A stretch of 64,000 nt of DNA from Panacagrimonas sp052386745. Lineage in GTDB: Bacteria > Pseudomonadota > Gammaproteobacteria > Nevskiales > Nevskiaceae. The stretch's first letter is position 1. Every line of letters begins with the position of its first letter. Both the position numbers and the translations under genes were made by a program. Location of the stretch: assembly GCA_052386745.1 (NCBI GenBank), contig JBQTJW010000001.1, forward strand, positions 62,001 through 126,000, written 5' to 3'. Under the pieces are notes generated by a model. The model was given only the letters and a program-made list of their open reading frames with translations, did not search any database and had not been told where the DNA came from. Positions 27,223-36,539 of the stretch are shown piece by piece.

Positions 27223-28668
27223 TTATGGGGCGGGTGGAGCCGCCACGGCGCACGCGGACGACACTTCTGTCGTCGCCAGGGCGCTCAATACGCCGCCCGA
27301 CTTCAGACGCAGTGCGTCGAACGGCTGCGTGGGAACAAAGCTGAGCAGCGCCGCTTCGTCGTCCCCGAACAGGCCAAGCAGGGTGACGCGCAGCGGAATG
27401 CCGTCCGTCGAGTTCTCCACCTCCACCCCGTTGTTCAGGGTGGCGAGGGAAAGCTGCGTCAGCAGTTCGGCCGAAATCAGCCCACCGGCAGGCCTGCGCA
27501 CGATGAAGCCGGCCGGCATGCCGGCCGGGAACGTGGTGCCGTCGGATGCGGTTGCCGTGAGGCTTGCCGACCCGCCCAGCGCCGCAACGGGCACGCGCAG
27601 GACGGCCGCGGTTTCCGGATCGGCGTCGATCACGAAGGCGGGATCGTCAACCTTGCAGAGCACGCAGAGGCCGTTGACGTCTCCGGTGATGCTCGCGCCG
27701 GCGGAGAGCAGGAACGGGGCGGTGCACACCGAGTCGGTCACCGTGAGCGTGACGGTTGCGGTTCGTCCGCCCGATGCCACGACCTCAGGCTTCAGGGTCG
27801 CGGTGATCACGCTTTGGCCCGTCGTGAGCCCGCTGGCAAGACCGTTGACATCGATGGTGGCAACGGCCTGTGTCGCGCTGTCCCAGTCGATTGAGCTGCC
27901 CATCAGCGGCTGTTCGGAGCCGTCGCTGAAGCTGCCGATGGCGGTGAACTGGAGCGTAAAGCCCTGCACTACAAAGGCATTGACAGGCTCGATCCGCAGC
28001 AGGCTGGTGAGCGTGGCGTTGGTCACGGTGATGGCGGCGGTGTCCGAAATGGTCTCGCCTTCATCACTGACGGTGGTCGCGGTGATGGTGGTGTCGCCAA
28101 GGGCCACGCCGGTGGCGACCGTGGTGGGCCCGGAACTGGGGCTGACGGTCACGGTGCTCGTGTCGTCAGATTCCCAGGTGATGGGCGTATCCAGGGTGCG
28201 CGGCGTTTCGCTGTCGCTGAAAAGGCCCTTGACGGAGAAATTTCGGGTCGACCCCACGCCGATTGTCGCCGTCTCCGGCGTGATGACCAGTGACTCCAGG
28301 ACGGGGGCGATGATCTCGATCGTGATCGGGGCGCTGGTCTTTCCTCCCGATTTCGCGGTGATGGTGACGTTGCCGACCGTCTTGCCGATGAAGATGCCCG
28401 TATCGCTCACCGTGGCCCGGCTCGCGGGGCTGACCGTGTAGCTTGCCTTCACGTTCCGCGTGATCGTGTCAGGGTCCGAACCGGGCGGGGCGGAAAACTG
28501 GCCCTCGGTCACCAGCTGCACATTGCGTCCGATGGGAGCGGTGGCCGGTGCATCGCCGATTTCGATCGATACCAGTTCCGACGTGAAATCCGGGCTCTGG
28601 ACGGATCCGCCACCACAGCCACCCAGCATGAGGACGCCTGCGGCAAGCAGCACTTTCAAGCTCTTCAT
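27223..28668 (-). CDS. Lipoprotein with bacterial Ig-like (BIG2) domains
   Basis: A 481-residue secreted lipoprotein: lipobox LMLGGC at about residues 15-20, then GGGS. At least three tandem Ig-like BIG2-type domains follow, each with the SI..P or VITP opening and the pattern of tests against time-invariant values (GSTRNFSVKGLFSDSET; FTLQFTAIGSFSDGSE). A C-terminal region with a Cys pair (VCTAPF...LCVLCKVDDPAF) does not look like BIG2 and is unrecognised. Such domains usually serve surface adhesion or display. It is divergent from the OmpA/TSP3 gene, and the two may be co-regulated. It ends in its own terminator. Confidence 0.82.
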   Translation of the reverse strand: MKSLKVLLAAGVLMLGGCGGGSVQSPDFTSELVSIEIGDAPATAPIGRNVQLVTEGQFSAPPGSDPDTITRNVKASYTVSPASRATVSDTGIFIGKTVGNVTITAKSGGKTSAPITIEIIAPVLESLVITPETATIGVGSTRNFSVKGLFSDSETPRTLDTPITWESDDTSTVTVSPSSGPTTVATGVALGDTTITATTVSDEGETISDTAAITVTNATLTSLLRIEPVNAFVVQGFTLQFTAIGSFSDGSEQPLMGSSIDWDSATQAVATIDVNGLASGLTTGQSVITATLKPEVVASGGRTATVTLTVTDSVCTAPFLLSAGASITGDVNGLCVLCKVDDPAFVIDADPETAAVLRVPVAALGGSASLTATASDGTTFPAGMPAGFIVRRPAGGLISAELLTQLSLATLNNGVEVENSTDGIPLRVTLLGLFGDDEAALLSFVPTQPFDALRLKSGGVLSALATTEVSSACAVAAPPAP

Positions 28669-28916
28669 TCGAACATTCTCTCCCTTCCGATGTGCGATAC
28701 AACGCCACTTGCGGGCGCGCTCTGCGGTTTACGTCACACTGCGACATCATCATAATCGAAGCGAAGGGAGAGTTGCCCGTGCGCCGCGTGCCTTGCTCTT
28801 GGGCGAACCCTGGTCAAAGTGGTGGGATGCCGCGCGCTCTGGCGTCGGCGTGAATGCATCAGGTCGGCGCAAGGCCGTCATCAACCGGAAGACTCAAATC
28901 GATGGGGAGCAAAGTA

Positions 28917-30419
28917 ATGTTGAAGCCTTGTAAGTGGTTCGCCGGTCTCGCGCTGTGTGCGATGGCTGGGGCGGCAATGGCCGAGGAAGCGGACACGCGC
29001 TGGTACATTTCGCCGTCGATCGGAGCCACTTTCTCGGACGGCGACTTCGGCGGCGTCGGGGTGTTCTCCATCGGCAAGTCGGTGAATCCGTACTTCGCAT
29101 TCGAAATCGAAGGCACGCTCGGCACCCTGGACGTGGCGGGCAAGATCGAGATTCCGGAAGGCAACGACTACGAGCGCCTGACGCTGGGCCTGAACCTGGT
29201 GCTGACGCTGGCCGGGGAGGACGCGTCGGTGCGGCCGTTCCTGCTGGCCAACGTCAACGGTCACCAGATCAAGTTCCTCGAAGAGGATCTTTCCGGCGCC
29301 GGTGTCGGCGTGGGCGGCGGCCTGTTCATCCCCGTGTCGAAGCGCTGGGACCTGCGGCTTGAAGGCCGCTACAACCTGGACTTCATCAGCGAAACCGGCA
29401 TTGTCGCCGAGGACACCTACTACCTCTGGACCGCCACCGCCGGTGCGCGCTTCAAGTTCGGCGCCAACCCGGGCGACGATGATGGCGACGGCGTGCCCAA
29501 TTCCAAGGACAAGTGCCCCGATACCCCCAAGGGAGTCCAGGTGTACTCCGACGGCTGCCCGGTCGACCTCGATCAGGACGGCGTGCCCGATTATCTGGAT
29601 CGCTGCCCGAATACGCCGCCTGGATCCCCGGTGGACGGCAGCGGCTGCCCGTTCGATTCCGACGGAGATGGCATTCCCGACCATCTCGACCAGTGCCCCG
29701 GAACCCCGGCCGGCGTGAAGGTCGATGGCAAGGGTTGCCCGCTGGATTCCGACGGTGACGGTATCCCCGATTACCTCGACCAGTGCGCCGGTACCAAGGC
29801 GGGTTCGGCAGTCAACGCACAGGGCTGCGCCATCACCGACAGCGACGGCGACGGCATCCCGGACAACCTCGACAAGTGCCCGAATTCCGATCCGAAGATC
29901 CCGGTTGGCCCGGATGGCTGCCCGCTGGATTCCGACGGCGACGGCATTCCGGACTACCTGGACGAGTGCCCGCACACGCCGCCGGGCCTGAAGGTGCTGC
30001 CCAACGGCTGCGCGCTGGTCGGCGACTGCCGCAAGCCGCGTCCGGGCGAGGCAGTGGATGCCAAGGGCTGTGCGCTGGATCAGCGCTTCGTCCTGCGCGG
30101 CGTCAAGTTCGAGTTCGACTCCGACCGCCTGACCAAGCCGGCCGAACTCGTGCTCAACGACGTGGCAGACACGTTGGCCGCGTACCCGGATGTCACGGTG
30201 GAGGTGCAGGGTCATACCGACTCGCTGGGTACCGATGCCTACAACCTGGGCCTGTCCGAACGGCGATCCATCGCGGTGAAGCGTTACCTCTCGGGACGCG
30301 GCGTCAACGGCGACCGGATGCGGCCGGTGGGTTACGGTGAATCGGCCCCGATCGCCGACAACGGCACGCCGGAAGGCCAAGAGGAAAATCGTCGCGTGGA
30401 ATTCCGCGTGCTCGAATAG
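28917..30419 (+). CDS. OmpA family protein with thrombospondin type-3 repeats
   Basis: A 500-residue outer-membrane protein. The start at 28917 is preferred over two upstream in-frame ATGs because GGGGAG lies 8 bases before it and a signal peptide follows at once (residues 1-22, LALCAMAGAAMAEE). About residues 25-180 form an eight-strand-type barrel (RWYISPSIGATFSDGDF). Six calcium-binding TSP3 repeats span about 187-367. A C-terminal OmpA peptidoglycan-binding domain is marked by VEVQGHTDSLGTDAYN and NRRVEF. It anchors the outer membrane to the wall. It is followed by a strong terminator, so it is monocistronic. Confidence 0.93.
   Translation: MLKPCKWFAGLALCAMAGAAMAEEADTRWYISPSIGATFSDGDFGGVGVFSIGKSVNPYFAFEIEGTLGTLDVAGKIEIPEGNDYERLTLGLNLVLTLAGEDASVRPFLLANVNGHQIKFLEEDLSGAGVGVGGGLFIPVSKRWDLRLEGRYNLDFISETGIVAEDTYYLWTATAGARFKFGANPGDDDGDGVPNSKDKCPDTPKGVQVYSDGCPVDLDQDGVPDYLDRCPNTPPGSPVDGSGCPFDSDGDGIPDHLDQCPGTPAGVKVDGKGCPLDSDGDGIPDYLDQCAGTKAGSAVNAQGCAITDSDGDGIPDNLDKCPNSDPKIPVGPDGCPLDSDGDGIPDYLDECPHTPPGLKVLPNGCALVGDCRKPRPGEAVDAKGCALDQRFVLRGVKFEFDSDRLTKPAELVLNDVADTLAAYPDVTVEVQGHTDSLGTDAYNLGLSERRSIAVKRYLSGRGVNGDRMRPVGYGESAPIADNGTPEGQEENRRVEFRVLE
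29475..30017 (+). repeat. Six tandem TSP3 repeats in the OmpA-family gene
   Basis: Six units of about 90 bases encode the pattern DSDGDGIPDYLDxCPxTP..G..V...GCPL. Units 2, 3, 4 and 6 share near-identical DNA over the DSDGDGIPDYLD part; unit 1 starts DDDGDGVPN. Each has a Ca-binding Asp cluster and paired cysteines. Confidence 0.85.
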
Positions 30420-30441
30420 GCCCCGGCGCCAGGCTTTCGAG

Positions 30442-30470
30442 CCCGGCAGGGAAACCTGCCGGGTTTTTTT
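30442..30470 (+). terminator. Rho-independent terminator after the OmpA-family gene
   Basis: A perfect 9-bp stem CCCGGCAGG / CCTGCCGGG closed by a GAAA tetraloop and followed by seven T. It starts 23 bases past the stop codon. Confidence 0.93.
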
Positions 30471-30604
30471 GTGCGCGAGGCATTCCGAGGCACGGTCGTG
30501 GTCACCGATCCGGGAATCGCCGTCCGGTGGGCGGGCGGAGCAGGGGGCTCAACACTCCAGACCGGGCTTCGCATGGCCGGGGCTCGACCTGCGATCATTG
30601 GCGG

Positions 30605-32833
30605 ATGAGTGAAACCTTTTCCCTGTTTGTGACCTGCCCGCGCGGCCTCGAACCGCTGCTCGTGACCGAACTGCTCGGCCTGGGCGCGGCCGAGGCCAAG
30701 GAGCGCAGCGGTGGCGTGGCGTGCAGCGGCGACCGCGCGCTGGCGTACCGCGTGTGCCTGTGGTCGCGCCTCGCCAGCCGGGTGCTGATGCCGCTGGCCC
30801 GTTTCCCGCTGGTGGATGCCAACGGGCTCTACGCCGGGGCGATGGGTATCGACTGGCCGGACCTGTTCGCGCCGGCCGCCACTTTTTCCATCCAGGTCGC
30901 CGGCCATTCCCCGGCCGTGACGCACACCCATTTCGCCGGGCTTAAGGTAAAGGACGCGATCGCTGATCGCTTCCGCGAAAAGTTCGGCCGCCGCCCGGAT
31001 GTGAACACGGACGATCCCGACATCCGGGTGCATGTGCACCTCGACCGCAGCGATGCCGACATCAGCCTGGACCTGTCCGGCGCCAGCCTGCATCGCCGCG
31101 GCTATCGCAGCGGCACCGGCGAGGCGCCGCTGAAGGAGAACCTGGCCTGCGCCATCCTGCTGCGTGCCGGCTGGCCGGCCATCGCGGCGCAGGGCGGTGC
31201 GCTGGTGGACCCGATGTGCGGGTCCGGCACCTTCCTGATCGAGGGCGCCTGGATGGCCGCCGACATCGCGCCCGGCCTGATGCGCCAGCGCTTCGGCTTC
31301 GAGGCCTGGCTGGAGCACGTCCCCAAGGTCTGGCACGAACTCAAGCGCGATGCACAGTCGCGCCGCGATCTCGGCCTGAAGAACCTGCCGCCGCTGCTCG
31401 GGCGCGACCTGGACCCGCAGGTGCTGGGCTTTGCCGGCCGCAACGCCCACCACGCCGGCCTGGGCAACGCCATCGATTGGCAGCAGGGCGACCTGCTGGA
31501 CGCGCGCAGGCTCGGGTCGGTGCCCGGGCTGCTGGTGGCCAACCCGCCCTACGGCGAGCGCATGGCGGCGGAGGGCGAAGTCATCAAGCTCTATTCGCTG
31601 CTCGGCGCAACGCTCAAGACGCAGTTCGCGGGGTGGCGCGCGGCCATCCTGACCTCGCGGCCGGACCTGGGCCCGCGCATCGGTCTGCGTGCCGATGCCA
31701 TGCACGCGTTCTTCAACGGCGACCTGCCGTGCAAGCTCCTGCAGTTCGCCATCGCCGACGCGCCTGCGGAGGGATCAACGGAGTCTGCCACGGCGCCGTT
31801 GGGCTGCAGCGAGTTCGGCAACCGCCTGGCCAAGAATCTCAAGCACCTGGGCAAGTGGGCCCGGCGCACCGGCGTGAGCTGCTATCGCGTGTACGACGCC
31901 GACCTGCCCGATTACGCGCTGGCCGTGGACGTCTACCAGGCGCAGGCCGTGCACCTGCACGTGCAGGAGTACGCCGCGCCCAGGACCGTGGACCCGGTCA
32001 AGGCCGAGAAGCGCCTGCGCGAGGCCCTGGCGCAGCTGCAGGGCGCGTTCGATCTGCCCGCCTCTCACATCCACTTCAAGCAGCGCACCGTGCAGCGCGG
32101 CACCGCGCAGTACGAGAAGCAGGGCGACGACCTGCGCGTGCTGGAGGTGGAGGAATACGGCGCGCGCCTGCTGGTGAACCTGGACGACTACCTCGACACC
32201 GGCCTGTTCCTGGACCACCGCGCCATGCGCCAGCGCCTGCGCCGCGAGGCCGTCGGCAAGCGCGTGCTGAACCTGTTCTGCTACACCGGCACCGCCAGCG
32301 TCCAGGCGGCGCTCGGGGGCGCCAGCAGCACCCTGTCGGTGGACCTGTCGAACACCTACCTGCACTGGGCCGGGCGCAACCTGCGGCTCAACGGCTTCGA
32401 TGCCACCGAGATCGAACCGCAGCGCCCCGCCGATGCCTCGGGCCGCCGCTCGCCCTGGGCACGTGCCCGCCCCGCCGCGGACCCCGAGCACGGCCTGGAA
32501 CGTGCCGACTGCATGGCCTGGCTGCGGCAGGCGGCGAGCGCGTCGCGCCGCTTCGACCTGATCTTCTGTGACCCACCCACGTTCTCCAACTCCAAGAAGC
32601 TCGACGACGTGTTCGACGTGGAACGCGATCACGTAGAGCTGGTGCGCCTGTGTGCCGCCCTGCTCGCGCCGGGTGGCGTGCTCTATTTCTCCACCAACAA
32701 GCGCAGGTTCAAGCTCGACCCCGCAGCCGTCGAGGGCCTGGCCTGCGAGGACATCACCGCGCAGACGCTGGACGAGGATTTCCGGCGCCCGCCCCCGCCG
32801 CACCGATGCTGGCGAATTCTCTCGGGCGCTTGA
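30605..32833 (+). CDS. rlmL: Bifunctional 23S rRNA methyltransferase RlmKL (m2G2445 / m7G2069)
   Basis: A 742-residue double methyltransferase acting on 23S rRNA. The start MSETFSLFVTCPRGLEPLL at 30605 is typical for the family; an upstream in-frame ATG at 30527 lies in non-conserved sequence. The order is a THUMP domain (about 45-155), an RlmL domain with VDPMCGSGTFLIEGA and ANPPYGERM (about 312), then an RlmK domain with LNLFCYTGTASVQAA and FCDPPTFSNSKK (about 656). The full-length fused form is characteristic of gammaproteobacteria. Confidence 0.97.
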   Translation: MSETFSLFVTCPRGLEPLLVTELLGLGAAEAKERSGGVACSGDRALAYRVCLWSRLASRVLMPLARFPLVDANGLYAGAMGIDWPDLFAPAATFSIQVAGHSPAVTHTHFAGLKVKDAIADRFREKFGRRPDVNTDDPDIRVHVHLDRSDADISLDLSGASLHRRGYRSGTGEAPLKENLACAILLRAGWPAIAAQGGALVDPMCGSGTFLIEGAWMAADIAPGLMRQRFGFEAWLEHVPKVWHELKRDAQSRRDLGLKNLPPLLGRDLDPQVLGFAGRNAHHAGLGNAIDWQQGDLLDARRLGSVPGLLVANPPYGERMAAEGEVIKLYSLLGATLKTQFAGWRAAILTSRPDLGPRIGLRADAMHAFFNGDLPCKLLQFAIADAPAEGSTESATAPLGCSEFGNRLAKNLKHLGKWARRTGVSCYRVYDADLPDYALAVDVYQAQAVHLHVQEYAAPRTVDPVKAEKRLREALAQLQGAFDLPASHIHFKQRTVQRGTAQYEKQGDDLRVLEVEEYGARLLVNLDDYLDTGLFLDHRAMRQRLRREAVGKRVLNLFCYTGTASVQAALGGASSTLSVDLSNTYLHWAGRNLRLNGFDATEIEPQRPADASGRRSPWARARPAADPEHGLERADCMAWLRQAASASRRFDLIFCDPPTFSNSKKLDDVFDVERDHVELVRLCAALLAPGGVLYFSTNKRRFKLDPAAVEGLACEDITAQTLDEDFRRPPPPHRCWRILSGA

Positions 32834-32914
32834 ATCTGCGCGGGCATTGCTGCCCGTTCCGCCATTCCTTACGCTTCGCCGCCGGCCGGCAACAAGAGCA
32901 CTGAGGAGAGACCC

Positions 32915-34663
<1,749 letters not shown>

Positions 34664-34796
34664 GACCTGATGCTTGCATCGGTTTCGTCGGCTGGGGTAC
34701 GCCGCTCGCGCGCCGACCCCGCAAGCGGCGCTCGCCCCTGAATGAAAATGCCCGGACATCGGCCAGCCACGGCCGGCCCGGAAAAGTGAGAATCCA

Positions 34797-35798
34797 ATGA
34801 GGATGCAGTTGGCTGTTGCAGGCTTGGCGGTGGCGATGCTTTCCGGCTGCGCCTACGTGAAATCGTTCACCGAACGCTCGCCCTCCGATGACCGGCCCAT
34901 TCTGGCGCAGACCCAGACCGAGGAAATCCGGAGCGTTGACGAGCCGCTTCCGCCGCTGGAAGCGTCCAATCCCACCGAGCCGCGCCGGCGCCGTGCCGAC
35001 GTTTCCGAAAAGAAGGTCGACCTGTTTGGTGACGATCGCTTTTCAGCCGATCGCGGGGCCCTGCAGGGAGCGACCGACCCCATGCGTCCGGCGCCTCGCG
35101 GCGTCCGTGCTTCGCCCCAGGGACGCGACGAGAACGTGCTCATGGCGCCCATGGCCGGCCGTGTCGGCATCATGAATCTGCTGGGCAAGGAGCTGTGGCA
35201 TGTGCATGCCGGCACCACCCCGCTCGGCAATCATCAGAAGAGCTACGTCGTCCAGTACGATTTCGCGGGCTACGTGGTTGAAGAACTGCGCAAGTCGCTC
35301 GTGACCAAGACCCCTTACCAGCCGGTCCTGGTCAATCCCACCGGCGCCTTGCTCCGGAGTGCGAGCAAGTGGCAGGAAACGTGGAATGGCAGCGCCTTTG
35401 CACCGGTGTTTCAGCGTGAGTTTGACGGCATCATCGCGCAGAACCGCCTGGCGATGCTGATCATCGTCAGCTATCCCACCATCGATGATGGCGTTGTGGG
35501 CACCAGCCAGACTCTCACCGGGTCTGGCCTGTATACGCGCTCCCTGCTGGGCAGTACCAAGGCGGCGGTGTTTTCAACCGTCCAGTTCTACCGCATCACC
35601 GGCAAGCCGGCGCAACTGGTCCTTCCGGTGGTGGCGCCAGGGGACCGCAGCATTGGCGATCTTCCCAACTCCCACCTGCCGGATGACCTGGACGATCTGC
35701 CGGCGCGCTACCTCGGACCGGTTTACGAGCCGATGCGGATCATCGTGCAGAACAAGATCAAGGGCCTGATCGAGTTGCCCCGGAAGCTGGGTTACTGA
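34797..35798 (+). CDS. Putative lipoprotein, unrecognised
   Basis: A 333-residue protein with a lipoprotein signal (MLSGC lipobox at about residues 14-18, after a hydrophobic run AVAGLAVA). I do not recognise the family. About residues 20-105 are charged and proline-rich with no evident fold. About 106-330 are a globular part with GNHQKSYVVQYDFAGYVVEELR, VSYPTIDDGVVGTSQTL and a C-terminal YEPMRIIVQNKIKGLIELP helix. An ATG two codons later is an alternative start. It lies 133 bases after the acyl-CoA dehydrogenase and is probably transcribed alone. Envelope location inferred, function unknown. Confidence 0.8.
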   Translation: MRMQLAVAGLAVAMLSGCAYVKSFTERSPSDDRPILAQTQTEEIRSVDEPLPPLEASNPTEPRRRRADVSEKKVDLFGDDRFSADRGALQGATDPMRPAPRGVRASPQGRDENVLMAPMAGRVGIMNLLGKELWHVHAGTTPLGNHQKSYVVQYDFAGYVVEELRKSLVTKTPYQPVLVNPTGALLRSASKWQETWNGSAFAPVFQREFDGIIAQNRLAMLIIVSYPTIDDGVVGTSQTLTGSGLYTRSLLGSTKAAVFSTVQFYRITGKPAQLVLPVVAPGDRSIGDLPNSHLPDDLDDLPARYLGPVYEPMRIIVQNKIKGLIELPRKLGY

Positions 35799-35957
35799 GC
35801 CCAGAGCCGATCTCGCCGCCGGTCGATGGCTCACCACCGCGCATGACCAGTGGTGAACGGCTTGGGCGGCAGGTGCGCCCGCGCCATCTGCACTGAACGG
35901 ACGTGAAAGCCGCCGCCGGGCGTATTCCCGGGGCCTGGTGGGGACGCCGCGTTCCGT

Positions 35958-36425
35958 TCAGTTCTTGTCGATGGTGGTCAGCTCGGTTTCTGCCGAATCC
36001 ACCACGAAAATGGCGAGCAGCTTGGCCGGCTCCGTGGCACTTGCGTTCTCGCTGACCACGTGGCGGGCGCCGGGTTGTTCTGACCAGCTCTCGCCGGCCT
36101 TGAAGACCTGGACCGGGCCATCATCCACCTGGCTGCGAATGGAGCCGGACAGGACGTAGCCGGTGATGAACGCGGACTTCGCGTGCGAATGCGACGGCGT
36201 CTTTCCGCCGGGCGGATACGTCACCACGGCAGCGATCAGGCTCTTGCCGGGAACGTTCGCGATCGGATGCGCGAACGCCGGGGCCACCGACTCGCGGGGG
36301 GCGCTGCCTACCGTCGCGGTCGTGGCCGGAGGCGGAATGTTCACGACGGTTTCGGTACCGGCGAGAGAGGCAAAGCTCGTGAACGCGAGGGCGGCGGCAG
36401 CGGCAGTACGGTAATCAGGCTTCAT
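35958..36425 (-). CDS. Secreted cupin-domain protein
   Basis: A 155-residue protein. The start MKPDYRTAAAAALAFTSF at 36425 gives a signal peptide ending near residue 21 (FASLAGTE). The remainder is a single cupin barrel with the metal motif PPGGKTPSHSHAKSAFITGYVLSG and a second motif FKAGESWSEQPGARHVVSEN. The histidines could bind a metal. Small secreted cupins of this type often have no known substrate. It sits alone between a lipoprotein gene and the nitrate locus. Confidence 0.83.
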   Translation of the reverse strand: MKPDYRTAAAAALAFTSFASLAGTETVVNIPPPATTATVGSAPRESVAPAFAHPIANVPGKSLIAAVVTYPPGGKTPSHSHAKSAFITGYVLSGSIRSQVDDGPVQVFKAGESWSEQPGARHVVSENASATEPAKLLAIFVVDSAETELTTIDKN

Positions 36426-36539
36426 GGGCGGAGTTCCGTCTGGGACATGGCGAACGTGCCGCCGCAGCATAGATCGAAACCCTCCTGGCAAAAAGCATCG
36501 GCCCGTGCCGCCCGAGCACAGCGGGCAATCAGGCCGGCG

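Noticed and set aside
29475..30017. Tandem repeats considered as a CRISPR array
   Set aside because: They are in-frame TSP3 protein repeats without spacers or cas genes.
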